A stretch of 64,000 nucleotides of DNA from Nostoc sp. KVJ3 (GCF_026127265.1 NZ_WWFG01000001.1:2023501-2087500); one strand, 5' to 3'; positions 43,520-52,805 are shown, numbered from the stretch's first letter. Notes: generated by a model from the letters alone, not told the origin. Numbers and translations are program-made.

Positions 43520-44046
43520 ATGGATAAAAATAATTTTGAAGCATTTACTAACTTACCAGCATTGAAAAAAATGCTATTCAAGTCTGTGGTCAAGAATTTA
43601 TTGATAGCTTGACTAAAAAAGGTCTATATGCCAAAGATATTGAATTCTGGGAAGAGGTTAATAAGAAGCTAAATATTCCTAATGATGCTTATGAAAGCAA
43701 ACAGTCTAGACAACAAGCAGGACGCGAACAAGTATTGTTAGAAAAAAAAGCTAAAGAGCAAGCAGAAGAAGAAAGATTGTTGGCAAATAAAAAAGAGATA
43801 CGCAGTGAGAATAGAAAAGATTGGAAAATTACTGTTTTTGAACTTCCAGAATCAGATATTTTTGGCAAAAGATTTGTAAGTGATATAGCGCTTCTTGTCT
43901 GGATGCAATACACTTTGACCTCACTTCCATTCCTCTTTCCTAAAAGGAGAGAGGTTTTGAATATTTACTGCTTGCCGAAAGAATACCTACATTGTCATGG
44001 TGCGAGTAGGAAAAATCTAAATTTTGTGAGAAATTTTATTACCTAA
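43520..44046 (+). pseudogene. Frameshifted coiled-coil protein gene
   Basis: An ATG at 43520 opens a 30-codon frame (MDKNNFEAFTNLPALKK...) that stops at 43612. A second frame, open from 43552, continues it as NAIQVCGQEFIDSLTKKG and runs to 44046. The two join naturally at the run of seven A (43565-43571), as if one A had been gained or lost, or as a -1 shift. The joined product would be about 175 aa, with a Lys/Glu/Gln-rich coiled coil in the middle. Family unknown. It diverges from the 1,064-aa gene. The rejoined frame is inferred, not shown. Confidence 0.5.
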
Positions 44047-44070
44047 TTGAAAACAATGCCCATACCCAAT

Positions 44071-45207
44071 TTAAAAATCTACCCCTCGTTTAAGTTCTAC
44101 ACCTTGATTAGCATAGTGTTTGTGACAGTAAACCTCTGAATGAACGCTAGCCAAGTCGAAGTACGCTGGTTGATTTTGACAGCGGCCAGTGATGATGATT
44201 TCGGTGTCGCGGGGTTTGCGGAGCAAAGCTTGAACAATGGGTTCAACGGGGAGTAGTTCTAGGTCAACGGTGGGATTTAGTTCATCGAGAATAATAGTTT
44301 TATACAATCCAGAGGCGATCGCAACTTTCGCAATTTCCCAACCTCGTTCGGCTTCTACATAGTCTAATTCTTGCCGAGAATTGCGCCAGACAATCGCATC
44401 TCCACCACAGCGTTGATGATCCACCACTTCTGGATATGACTGCTGCAAAGCGGCGATCGCAGCATCTTCTGTATACCCAGTACCACCTTTGAGCCACTGC
44501 ATAATTAACACACGGGTAGACCCTGGATGATTAATTCCCCGACCAATGGCCTGTAATGCTTTGCCCAAAGCACTGGTAGACTTACCTTTACCAGCACCAG
44601 TATAAATTTCAATGCCTTCAAGAAAGAGGGCTTTGGCTGTTGGGTGGTGATGAGGTTTCATTTCTGAGTGCAAATCTGCAATATCTAGCAACTTTTGCGG
44701 TGCGGCGCGTCCGGTAGCAATGATTTCCAATTCTTGGGGTTTGGATTTTAATGTCTTTACCACTTCATCCACTGGTAGCAAACCCAAATCCAAAACGGGG
44801 TTAATTTCATCTAAGACGACAACTGAATATAAACCACTAGCGATCGCACCTTTGGCTACATCCCAACCCCGCGTTGCTTCTTCTCGGTCAAAGTTTGTAA
44901 TTTCGTCATGTCCAAAAAATTCGGCTCTCCCAGTGCGAACCTGATCGATTAAATGGGGAAACCCGCGTTGCAAAGCTGCGATCGCGCCATCTTCGTCATA
45001 ATCTCGTTCCGGCCCTTTTAAAAAGCGCAGCAGCAAAACCCGGTTAGAATCGCTAGGCGTATTTATCCCCAAGCCAATGGAGCGCAAAACCACCCCCAAA
45101 GCCGCTTGGGACTTACCTTTACCCACGCCATCATAGACGTGAATTTGACCAATTAGCCGTTCATGACGCACTTGCGCCGTGCGAATACCAATACCGTTCC
45201 TTGTCAT
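44071..45207 (-). CDS. cobO: Tandem-domain cob(I)yrinic acid a,c-diamide adenosyltransferase-like protein
   Basis: 378 aa, about twice the usual CobO/BtuR length (~190-200 aa). Two homologous halves each carry a CobO-type P-loop: YDGVGKGKSQ (~25-34) and YTGAGKGKST (~200), and each has the partner motifs VVVLDEINPVLDLGLLPVDE and TIILDELNPTVDLELLPVEP, ending in ADLHSEM and ASVHSEV. It should adenosylate corrinoids in cobalamin synthesis, in line with cobQ at 57 kb. The N-terminal P-loop ends in Gln where the second has Thr, so one half may be regulatory. The fusion form occurs in cyanobacteria as I recall. Confidence 0.9.
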   Translation of the reverse strand: MTRNGIGIRTAQVRHERLIGQIHVYDGVGKGKSQAALGVVLRSIGLGINTPSDSNRVLLLRFLKGPERDYDEDGAIAALQRGFPHLIDQVRTGRAEFFGHDEITNFDREEATRGWDVAKGAIASGLYSVVVLDEINPVLDLGLLPVDEVVKTLKSKPQELEIIATGRAAPQKLLDIADLHSEMKPHHHPTAKALFLEGIEIYTGAGKGKSTSALGKALQAIGRGINHPGSTRVLIMQWLKGGTGYTEDAAIAALQQSYPEVVDHQRCGGDAIVWRNSRQELDYVEAERGWEIAKVAIASGLYKTIILDELNPTVDLELLPVEPIVQALLRKPRDTEIIITGRCQNQPAYFDLASVHSEVYCHKHYANQGVELKRGVDF

Positions 45208-45443
45208 CTCTCGAAAAGCTATAACGTGGCAGTCTTTAATCTTACCTAACGTATAGTAATCTCATTTTAGAAAATACCCCTCTAGCTCACCCGTAAAAGG
45301 ATATCTTGATGTATTAAAAATATCAACGAAGAAACCCTGGCATACCAGTATAGTGAAGGAGAAGAACAATGTGATAATTTTCCCCATCACCCTCACTATC
45401 CCAAGTTATACTCTCTACAGTTGAACCTTACCCTTGACTATTT

Positions 45444-45983
45444 ATGCCTGAAAATTGGATGCTTCCAAGGATTTTTCCCGTTGGTGGAATTCTATTTGAC
45501 CTTTTATTTGTAATGATTGCCATCCCCATCGAAGCATATATTTTGCATTATCGACTAAAATTTGACAAAAAATCTAGTACTTTTTATGCAATCTCTATCA
45601 ATTTGTTTTCTAGTGTCATTGGTTGGCTCATATTTTTTGTATCAGAACCAATGTTGCCTATACAGGTGAAATCAGAATTAATTAACTATATGTTTTTTAG
45701 TAATTTTAAATCACCGAATACACAGGCTCTAATCATTTTAACTGCTTTTATAATATTCTTTGCTACTTTTCTAACGAAATTCTTCATTTTAAAGTTATTA
45801 CTACTCTCCTTGAATGAAACAGTTGCTAAAAAAGAAGAGGAACCTCAAACATCTCAACGGCGGCGATGGCGTACTTTTAGTAATATTAAATTACAAAGTA
45901 CTAATTTAGTTACAACTATACTAATAGCAAATTCTCTGAGTTATACTGCTATAACAATTATCTTATTGCTGCGCTCAAAGTAA
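45444..45983 (+). CDS. fraC: Filament integrity protein FraC
   Basis: 179 aa, the usual FraC length. Integral membrane protein with several hydrophobic segments (GGILFDLLFVMIAIPIEAYI; AISINLFSSVIGWLIFFVSE; LIILTAFIIFFATFLTKFFI). FraC is needed in Anabaena for filament integrity and septum function between cells, and for molecular exchange through septal junctions. It is recognised by sequence, by size and by the fraC-fraD-fraE order seen here. The three genes are spaced 56 and 69 bp apart on one strand and likely form an operon. Confidence 0.9.
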   Translation: MPENWMLPRIFPVGGILFDLLFVMIAIPIEAYILHYRLKFDKKSSTFYAISINLFSSVIGWLIFFVSEPMLPIQVKSELINYMFFSNFKSPNTQALIILTAFIIFFATFLTKFFILKLLLLSLNETVAKKEEEPQTSQRRRWRTFSNIKLQSTNLVTTILIANSLSYTAITIILLLRSK

Positions 45984-46039
45984 GAATGATTTGATTAAAA
46001 GGAAGAAAAGTGAGTGATTAATCAGATGGAGAAAGAAAC

Positions 46040-47047
46040 ATGAATACGCTATTTAAAGATGTATTTGGAATTTTTAAATTTGCGGAAGGGCTTTATGCAG
46101 GAATTAGAAAAGTATTAGTTCCGCCCAAAGCTTATTCTTGGCAGACATTTCTTTATATGAGTGTTTTTTCTTGGGCACTTTCATATTGCGCTACAGGTTA
46201 TATCAAAGATATAATTGCCTTTTTCGGTTGGTTATTTTTAATTGCCGGCACAGCTTGGTATACAACTCAAGATCCTTTAAGAGTTCCCGGTACTTTTATG
46301 CCAGTGGGTGCAGTAATCACTGGACTTTTAGTTAGCGTTTTTGCTTTTGGAAGTCAACAGGATGGAATTACACCAAGAACAGTAGTTTTTTGGCCGACAA
46401 TTTCAGCACTAATTACGGCAATACCAGAATTTATTGAAGGAACTGATACTGATGCTAAAGCTCGCATTCCTAAGCCACAAGACCGCCAAAGAATTATAAT
46501 TTTAGTTGCTAGTAGTATGCTGCTAAGTTGTTGGATTCAGTTTTATTTTGTGATGGATAATTGGTTTCAACAATATCCCAGTTTACAGGCAGATACTTTT
46601 AAGCGTAGTACTTTTGTAGTCAGAACAGAAGAACGAATAAAAATCCCACAAAACGGCGTTATAATCCTAGAGAATATTCAACCACTAGTAGTAGATCAAA
46701 TAGCCAAAACCCCTTGGTCTGAAGTAGAGAAATGGTTGTTAGACGCAAAACAACAAGTAGGTAATCTGGGTAGGGAAGTAATTCAAAAAAAGCTAGGAAA
46801 ATATGAAGAAAAGAATTTATGGCACGTTGAACCGCGTGTAGCTAATACTAAATCTGGATATATATTAGATTTATTAAGTATTTGGATAGGCCCAAGTTCT
46901 AACCCACGGGGCTATTACTTAAAAAAATCTTGTCGAATTGAACCAGTTGCAGTAACCAGCAATTCAGAGAATAAGATTACAGTTGCAGAAATTGAATGCG
47001 ATCGCGCCAGTAAATTAATTGCTGGCTCTCCCCCTCCGCAGCAATGA
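46040..47047 (+). CDS. fraD: Septal junction protein FraD
   Basis: 335 aa, close to the Anabaena protein. The N-terminal ~190 residues hold about five transmembrane segments (TFLYMSVFSWALSYCATGYI; FFGWLFLIAGTAWYTTQDPL; IIILVASSMLLSCWIQFYFV); the C-terminal ~145 residues are periplasmic (VDQIAKTPWSEVEKWLLDAK and so on). In Anabaena FraD localises at septa and is required for the plug of septal junctions. A good Shine-Dalgarno-like gatggagaaag precedes the ATG. Role is by homology. Confidence 0.9.
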   Translation: MNTLFKDVFGIFKFAEGLYAGIRKVLVPPKAYSWQTFLYMSVFSWALSYCATGYIKDIIAFFGWLFLIAGTAWYTTQDPLRVPGTFMPVGAVITGLLVSVFAFGSQQDGITPRTVVFWPTISALITAIPEFIEGTDTDAKARIPKPQDRQRIIILVASSMLLSCWIQFYFVMDNWFQQYPSLQADTFKRSTFVVRTEERIKIPQNGVIILENIQPLVVDQIAKTPWSEVEKWLLDAKQQVGNLGREVIQKKLGKYEEKNLWHVEPRVANTKSGYILDLLSIWIGPSSNPRGYYLKKSCRIEPVAVTSNSENKITVAEIECDRASKLIAGSPPPQQ

Positions 47048-47116
47048 GAGAGATGAAGGGGACAAGGGAGACAATGAGAATAACTCTGAGAATAACCCAT
47101 GTATGCTCAATAACAA

Positions 47117-47896
47117 ATGACTATTAATAGAATTTTTGTACTAGCAAAGAACGTATTTCAGGAAGTGGTACGCGATCGCATCCTATATATTATTGGTTTT
47201 TATGCCTTTATCCTTGCGATCGCCTTCCGCGTCCTTCCTGAATTTGCAGCTACGACTGAAGACAAAATGTTTTTAGACTTTGGGATGGCAGCAATGAATG
47301 CCATCGGGTTGATTGTGACGATATTTATTGGTACGGGACTGGTTAATAAAGAAATTGAAAAACGCACTATCTTGGTGTTAATTGCCAAACCTGTTAGCCG
47401 TAGTGAAATTATCGTCGGCAAATACTTTGGTTTATCCGCAGTACTAGCTGTACTCATCGCCACGATGACAGTAATTTATCTGATATTTCTGCAATTTGGT
47501 AACATTCCTCATCCAACAGCGAGTATTCTAATTGCAGCAATTTTTTTATTTTTGCAGTTGTCATTAATCACCTCTGTGGCTATTACCTTCGGTGTTTTCA
47601 CCGCTTCTTTACTAGCGACAATTTTAACCTTTGCAGTATATTTAATCGGCAATATTACTCAAGATTTGGTACAACTTGGTCGTCTTAGTAACAACCCTGG
47701 TATGGAACGTCTAACTCAAGGTTTGTATCTCATACTACCAGATTTATCTCGATTAGATTTAAAAAATGATGCTGTTTATGGTCTGCAAGCACTACCTGAC
47801 ACAACTGCACTGATTACAAATGCTGGCTATGGCTTACTTTATAGTGCCATGTTGTTAGCGATCGCTATTTTTATCTTTTCCCAACGCGAATTTTAA
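47117..47896 (+). CDS. fraE: FraE, ABC-2-type permease for filament integrity
   Basis: 259 aa with six transmembrane segments, starting FVLAKNVFQEVVRDRILYII and containing FIGTGLVNKEIEKRTILVLI and AKPVSRSEIIVGKYFGLS, the features of ABC-2-type permeases. In Anabaena the fraE mutant fragments and fails in heterocyst maturation. No ATPase gene is next to it, so the partner ATPase is elsewhere. Third gene of the fra operon, followed by a candidate terminator. Confidence 0.9.
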   Translation: MTINRIFVLAKNVFQEVVRDRILYIIGFYAFILAIAFRVLPEFAATTEDKMFLDFGMAAMNAIGLIVTIFIGTGLVNKEIEKRTILVLIAKPVSRSEIIVGKYFGLSAVLAVLIATMTVIYLIFLQFGNIPHPTASILIAAIFLFLQLSLITSVAITFGVFTASLLATILTFAVYLIGNITQDLVQLGRLSNNPGMERLTQGLYLILPDLSRLDLKNDAVYGLQALPDTTALITNAGYGLLYSAMLLAIAIFIFSQREF

Positions 47897-47937
47897 CAAA
47901 ATCCAAAATCGAATGACTCCTGTTGTATCAATATTTC

Positions 47938-47960
47938 CTGACTTATGTCAGCATTTTTTG
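47938..47960 (+). terminator. Candidate terminator after fraE
   Basis: A short stem ctgac-ttat-gtcag followed by cattttttg. The 5-bp stem is weak but the T-tract is good and it lies 42 bp past the fraE stop. Confidence 0.35.
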
Positions 47961-48122
47961 TTTTAAAAACCACTTCAAAAGCCTATTTTCAGGTGATTGG
48001 CGATTTTTTAGGAATTTATTTTTGATTATTCACTGAGCTAATCTCCATTTGGGGTGTACTCTCAATATACGGTAACTATCACACTCAACCTTTGAGATAA
48101 ATTACACCCAGAGGTGAATACC

Positions 48123-48779
48123 ATGAGAAATTATGCTGATAAGCAAGAATTTGTATTAAGTCAAATCACAAACAAGTATTTTCAGCGTCGAGATTTCAGT
48201 AGATGTGACTTGAGTGGAATCGACCTACAAGGAATTAATCTAAGTGGTATTAACTTTATAGGAGCGGATTTACGTGATGCAAATCTGTGTGGGTGCGTCC
48301 TAACTCGCGCTAATTTAAGTGGTGCAAATTTGATGCAAGCTAACTTACGTGAAGCTAATTTGTATGAAGCATCTTTGTGTGAAGCTAACTTGATGAATGC
48401 TGATTTAACAGGAGCAAATTTGTGCGGAACTTTTTTATGGCGGGTGAAATTCACAGGTAGTAATCTTTTAGGTGCTTCTTTATGTGATGTGGATTTGAGA
48501 GAAGCTGACCTAAGTAAAGCCAATTTAATTGAAGCATCGCTAATTGAAGCTAACTTAAGTTTTGCAAATCTCGCAGGAGCAAAACTATGTGGAGCAAAAT
48601 TAATAGAAGCTAATTTGACCCAGGCTAACTTAACTGGTGTAGATATGACATGGGCAAATTTAACCAAGGCGAACTTAAGTAAGGCAAATCTTTGGGATGC
48701 AAAGCTGATTTATGCGAAGTTTCGGGATACTATCATGCCTGATGGCACTATTGAACAACCTCAAATATTAATTTATTAA
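48123..48779 (+). CDS. Pentapeptide-repeat protein
   Basis: 218 aa from ATG 48123, which has gagg eight bases upstream; a GTG at 48114 overlaps that sequence and is unlikely. From residue ~20 almost the whole chain is A(D/N)LXX repeats (for example NLSGANLMQANLREANLYEA), which form a right-handed quadrilateral beta-helix. Cys is frequent at the fifth position (LCGCVLTRANL, NLCGTFL). No extra domain. Many such proteins are found in cyanobacteria; most have no known function, though some mimic DNA and protect gyrase. Its role here is unknown. Confidence 0.92.
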   Translation: MRNYADKQEFVLSQITNKYFQRRDFSRCDLSGIDLQGINLSGINFIGADLRDANLCGCVLTRANLSGANLMQANLREANLYEASLCEANLMNADLTGANLCGTFLWRVKFTGSNLLGASLCDVDLREADLSKANLIEASLIEANLSFANLAGAKLCGAKLIEANLTQANLTGVDMTWANLTKANLSKANLWDAKLIYAKFRDTIMPDGTIEQPQILIY

Positions 48780-48953
48780 TCAGAAGTCATTCAATAACAT
48801 TGAATTGGGCATTGGGCATTGGGAATTAGTTCTTTATTCTTTCTTTCCCTGCTCCCTCATCTGCCCCATTTCCCATTCCCAAAAACTCCAACCCTAAGAG
48901 TAGGCTGTTGACTCTATGCCTTTTTAGGAGTTAAAAAGTCATGCAAAATATAT

Positions 48954-49011
48954 GTCATTGCGAGCGAAGCGAAGCAATCCCAGGCGATTGCTTCGCTTCG
49001 CTCGCAATGAC
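48954..49011. repeat. gtcattgcgag-ended dispersed repeat (copy 2)
   Basis: A 58-bp palindromic element with ends gtcattgcgagcg and cgctcgcaatgac. It is the shorter relative of the element at 7348-7426. Confidence 0.75.
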
Positions 49012-49045
49012 AGAAAAATAACATGAACCAAAAAACCCTAAATTA

Positions 49046-49208
49046 GAGGATGTTTGAAAAGTCCTTTTCTTAGTAGCAAAACGTTTTAGATCCCCCTAAA
49101 TCCCCCGATAAATTGGGGGACTTTGATTCCAGTTCCCCCCTTTTTAAGGGGGGTTAGGGGGATCAACAAGTGCCTAAAATCACAGCTAAATACTTTTCAA
49201 ACAACCTC
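49046..49208. mobile_element. GAGGATG-ended MITE, copy 2 (163 bp, uninterrupted)
   Basis: Ends gaggatgtttgaaaagt and acttttcaaacaacctc, TTA on both sides. The interior gttccccccttttt / aaggggggttaggggg matches the copy at 20394-20722, where another element is nested. This copy gives the empty target site. Confidence 0.85.
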
Positions 49209-49301
49209 TTAAATCGAAGTCAACAGCCTACCCTAAGAGTGGGTGGCATTTTTCACACTGCGCTAATTCTTTTGCATCCTCTACGGTTTGTTTATTCAAA
49301 A

Positions 49302-50783
49302 ATGCTCAATCAAAACCAAATACCTTTATTAGATGCCTTAAAAGCCAATGCAGCAAGACCCCACGCGCCTTTTTACACCCCAGGACATAAACAAGGTGAG
49401 GGAATTTCTCAACCATTAGCTGATTTACTTGGTAAAGCTGTCTTTCGTGCTGATTTAACCGAATTAGCAGATTTAGATAATCTCTTTGCACCCCAAGGAG
49501 TTATTCAAGAAGCACAGCAACTAGCAGCTGAAGCTTATGGTGCTTCGCAAACATGGTTTCTTGTCAACGGTTCTACCTGTGGGATTGAAGCGGCAATTCT
49601 GGCTACCTGTGGTATGGGGGATAAAATTATTCTGCCTCGCAATGTGCATTCTTCTGCGATCGCAGGTTTAATTCTCTCTGGTGCAATGCCAATTTTTATC
49701 AATCCTCAATACGACGCAGTTTTAGATATTGCCCACAGCATCACGCCCAATGCTGTGCAATCTGCACTCCAACAACATCCAGATGCCAAAGCAGTGTTGA
49801 TAGTTTACCCAACATATTACGGCGTTTGTGGAGATTTGAGTGCGATCGCCAATATCACACATCAATATAATATCCCTTTACTCGTAGATGAGGCACACGG
49901 CGCACACTTTGCCTTTCATCCCGAATTACCCACTTCAGCTTTAGCCGCAGGTGCTGATTTAACTGTACAATCTATCCACAAAGTACTCGGTGCAATGACA
50001 CAGGCATCGATGCTGCATATCCAAGGTAGTAGGATAGATAGCGATCGCATCAGTAAAGCTTTGCAACTCGTACAATCTACCAGTCCTAGCTATTTACTTT
50101 TAGCTTCTTTAGATGCAGCACGTCAGCAAATGGCACTCCACGGAAAAATGCTGATGTCTCGCACATTGCAACTTGCTAATGAAGCGAGAACAAAAATCAG
50201 TCAAATTCCTGGCTTATCGATTTTAAGCCCCCCTTCTCAAGGGGGGTTGGGGGGATCTCCCGGCTTTATGGCTTTAGACGAAACGCGATTAACTGTAACC
50301 GTTTCTGGTTTAGGCTTAACCGGATTTGAAGCAGAGGAAATTCTAAATGAAAAATTTGCTGTCACTGCTGAATTCGCTTCACTGCAACACCTCACCTTTA
50401 TCATTAGTTTAGGCAACACTACAGCTGATATTGAGCAATTAGTACAAAGTTTTACTAATCTTGCCAAAGAATATCGCCGTACCAACTTGAATCTGACAAA
50501 TCTTAATGGGCAAAATCTTTTAAGTACACAGGATTATACTTTACATTTTTCTCCCCGTGAAGCCTTTTTTGCCGTCAGTGAAACATTGCCTTTAGCACAA
50601 ACAAGCGATCGCATCTGTGCTGAAATCATCTGTCCCTATCCCCCAGGAATTCCTGTCTTAATGCCGGGAGAAATCATCACCAAACCTGTCCTTGACTATC
50701 TGCAACAAATTCAGGTGATGGGAGGATTTATCAGTGGTTGTACTGATATTAATTTACGCAAAATCAAGGTAGTCAAAAAATAA
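49302..50783 (+). CDS. Orn/Lys/Arg decarboxylase-family PLP enzyme
   Basis: 493 aa from ATG 49302. The reading frame extends upstream into the MITE, but the protein family begins at LNQNQIPLLDALKANAARPH, so that extension is not used. The fold-I core shows PFYTPGHKQG, GASQTWFLVNGSTCGIEAAI, LLVDEAHGAHFAFH and the PLP-Lys in VQSIHKVLGAMTQAS. A C-terminal domain follows (~385-493: ICPYPPGIPVLMPGE). It probably decarboxylates Arg or Lys as a first step to polyamines. A 12-residue insert (SPPSQGGLGGSPG, at nt ~50227-50262) is encoded by a dispersed ccccttctcaagggggg palindrome and is in frame. Confidence 0.9.
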   Translation: MLNQNQIPLLDALKANAARPHAPFYTPGHKQGEGISQPLADLLGKAVFRADLTELADLDNLFAPQGVIQEAQQLAAEAYGASQTWFLVNGSTCGIEAAILATCGMGDKIILPRNVHSSAIAGLILSGAMPIFINPQYDAVLDIAHSITPNAVQSALQQHPDAKAVLIVYPTYYGVCGDLSAIANITHQYNIPLLVDEAHGAHFAFHPELPTSALAAGADLTVQSIHKVLGAMTQASMLHIQGSRIDSDRISKALQLVQSTSPSYLLLASLDAARQQMALHGKMLMSRTLQLANEARTKISQIPGLSILSPPSQGGLGGSPGFMALDETRLTVTVSGLGLTGFEAEEILNEKFAVTAEFASLQHLTFIISLGNTTADIEQLVQSFTNLAKEYRRTNLNLTNLNGQNLLSTQDYTLHFSPREAFFAVSETLPLAQTSDRICAEIICPYPPGIPVLMPGEIITKPVLDYLQQIQVMGGFISGCTDINLRKIKVVKK

Positions 50784-50874
50784 CTTATATGATAATTTTA
50801 AGACATTTATCACAATGTTTACCCCTTTGTAAAATTTACCTGAATTATCCTCTATTAAGAATAAATTTAAATCC

Positions 50875-51375
50875 ATGAAGATAAATTTTTGGTTCCTATC
50901 AGTTGTACTTTCCCTGACAACAACTTACAACATAGCGGCTTTTGCTCAAACTCCAACGACTACTATTGCACCAAATAGTAACGCTCAAGAAATAGAAAAA
51001 ACTAATAATATCAAGAAATTGTTCGAGTTAACTGGTGTGAAGAATATTTATCGACAGATACTCACTCAATCATTAAATGAGTTCAAGTCCGATTACCCTC
51101 AAGTACCTCAAAAATTTTGGGATAAGTTTGCTACTGAATTCAAATCAGATGATCTTGTAGATGAGATTATTCCTATTTATAATAAATACTTTACCAATGA
51201 AGAAATCAAACAACTTATTGCATTTTATCAAACACCTGTAGGACAAAAAGCAATTACTGTTATTCCCAAAATTTATCAGGAATCTTATGAGATTGCGAAA
51301 AAATATGGAATAGCAGCAGCCGAAAGGGCCTTAAAAAAATTGGAAGCAGAAGGATATATCCACCCTAGTAAATAA
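50875..51375 (+). CDS. Exported DUF2059-type protein
   Basis: 166 aa. A signal peptide (FWFLSVVLSLTTTYNIAAFA, cleavage near AFA-QT, residue ~24) is followed by a helical DUF2059 domain (~45-155: IKKLFELTGVKNIYRQIL; YNKYFTNEEIKQLIAFYQ; TPVGQKAITVIPKI). The pattern .Y..(Y/F)(T/S)..EI..(L/I)..FY.(T/S)P.G.K is the family signature. Likely periplasmic; its function is unknown. Free-standing gene, 90 bp after the decarboxylase. Confidence 0.88.
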   Translation: MKINFWFLSVVLSLTTTYNIAAFAQTPTTTIAPNSNAQEIEKTNNIKKLFELTGVKNIYRQILTQSLNEFKSDYPQVPQKFWDKFATEFKSDDLVDEIIPIYNKYFTNEEIKQLIAFYQTPVGQKAITVIPKIYQESYEIAKKYGIAAAERALKKLEAEGYIHPSK

Positions 51376-51607
51376 AGCAGTGGATGACTTTAACTGGAAT
51401 TTAGGAATGGTAATTTTTCGGTTCTGCTCAATTAGCAATCCTGTCAATAAGAAGCAAAGGGGCAAGATTCTTTTTGCTCTCTTGCTCCCGGCGTGCCTAT
51501 TGTGACTGGCTTGATAAAGTAACTTTAAACCCAGATCAACTTTGCTCTCCACCTTCTACAATAAAGATAGACTCTGTTGAGATTTGTATAGTTGGGGATA
51601 AGCTGTC

Positions 51608-52627
51608 ATGGCTCCCGCCGTTTTCATTCAAAATTTGCAAAAACGTTACGGTACAGTGGTTGCCGTCCAAGATGTTTCCTTTCAGGTAGAACCAGGAGAA
51701 ATCTTTGGTTTACTAGGCCCCAACGGTGCTGGGAAAACTACAACCTTGCGTGCCTTATGTACGCTGACCACACCGGATGCTGGCAAAATCGAAGTATCTG
51801 GCATCTCTGTGTTAGATAATCCCAGAGTGGCAAGACAACGACTAGGCTATGTTGCTCAGGAAGTAGCTATAGATAAGGTGCTAACTGGAAAAGAACTGCT
51901 GCAATTGCAAGCAGCACTTTATCACCTTCCACGTGCAGTAGCCAAACAGCGCATTGAGACGGTATTAGATTTACTTGGTTTGCAAGAATACGCCAATAAA
52001 AAGACAGGAACCTATTCCGGTGGTTTACGCAAGCGCCTAGACTTGGCTGCTGGGTTGCTCCATGCACCAGATGTTTTGGTATTGGATGAGCCAACTGTAG
52101 GGCTTGACATAGAAACCCGTTCTGTAGTGTGGGACTTCCTCCGAAAATTACGCGCCTCTGGGACGACAGTAGTAATTACCAGCCATTACCTAGAAGAGAT
52201 TGACGCTTTAGCCGATCGCGTGGCAATTATAGATCGGGGCGTGGTGATTGCTTCTGGCACACCTTCACAATTAAAAGATCAAGTAGGGGGCGATCGCATC
52301 ACCTTGCGAATCCGTGAGTTTTCCCCCATTGAGGAAGCAGAAATTGCCAAAAACCTCTTGCAAACTTTACCTTTTGTCCAAGAAGCCATCATCAACAGCG
52401 CTCAAGGTAATTCCCTGAACTTAGTGGTGACACCTCAAAACGATGTTCTCATTAACATACAGCAAGCGCTAAATACTGCTGGCTTGCCCATATTTGGTAT
52501 TGCCCAATCTCGCCCCAGCCTCGATGACGTTTACCTCGCCGCCACAGGGCGCACCCTAATGGATGCGGAACTGGCAGCCGTTGCCACCCGCGATCCCAAA
52601 GCTGAGAAAAAGCAGCTTATGAGATAG
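51608..52627 (+). CDS. ABC transporter ATP-binding protein (DrrA-like)
   Basis: 339 aa. ATPase with Walker A GPNGAGKTT (~37-45), signature YSGGLRKR (note GGLRKR), Walker B VLVLDEPTVGLD and switch His in VITSHYLEEIDALADR, then a ~110-residue C-terminal extension (~220-330) as in daunorubicin-resistance ATPase DrrA. It should drive the ABC-2 permease at 52806, forming an exporter of a lipid, polysaccharide or drug. The substrate is unknown. A repeat array separates the two genes. Confidence 0.92.
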   Translation: MAPAVFIQNLQKRYGTVVAVQDVSFQVEPGEIFGLLGPNGAGKTTTLRALCTLTTPDAGKIEVSGISVLDNPRVARQRLGYVAQEVAIDKVLTGKELLQLQAALYHLPRAVAKQRIETVLDLLGLQEYANKKTGTYSGGLRKRLDLAAGLLHAPDVLVLDEPTVGLDIETRSVVWDFLRKLRASGTTVVITSHYLEEIDALADRVAIIDRGVVIASGTPSQLKDQVGGDRITLRIREFSPIEEAEIAKNLLQTLPFVQEAIINSAQGNSLNLVVTPQNDVLINIQQALNTAGLPIFGIAQSRPSLDDVYLAATGRTLMDAELAAVATRDPKAEKKQLMR

Positions 52628-52805
52628 GGAATGGGGAATGGGGCAGGGGAGGCAGGGGAAGCAGGGGAGGCAGGGGAGGCAGAGGGAGAAAAATTAATAA
52701 CTCAATCCCCAATCCCCAATCCCCAATTCCCAATCCCTAATCCCCAATCCCCAATTCCCAATCCCTAATCCCCAATTCCCAATTCCCAATTCCCAATCCC
52801 AAATT
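52628..52805. repeat. Tandem repeats in an operon gap (aggcagggg and caatccc units)
   Basis: 52632-52690 holds units of ggggaggca type; 52700-52803 holds heptamers caatccc/caattcc/taatccc repeated about 15 times. They end at the ATG of the permease. No Shine-Dalgarno sequence is visible within the heptamers, so translation of the permease may depend on another mechanism. Confidence 0.85.

Larger units (their letters stand above)
48780..49301. other. Repeat-filled intergenic region
   Basis: About 520 bp. It contains an agttctttattctttc/gctccctcatctgcccc-type low-complexity stretch (48800-48890), the gtcattgcgag repeat copy 2 (48954-49011) and the uninterrupted GAGGATG-type MITE (49046-49208). 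The decarboxylase promoter must lie in the last 90 bp or be carried by the MITE. Confidence 0.6.

Noticed and set aside
49170..49301. 44-residue N-terminal extension of the decarboxylase
   Set aside because: The extension is encoded partly in a MITE and has no family match; ATG 49302 is used.
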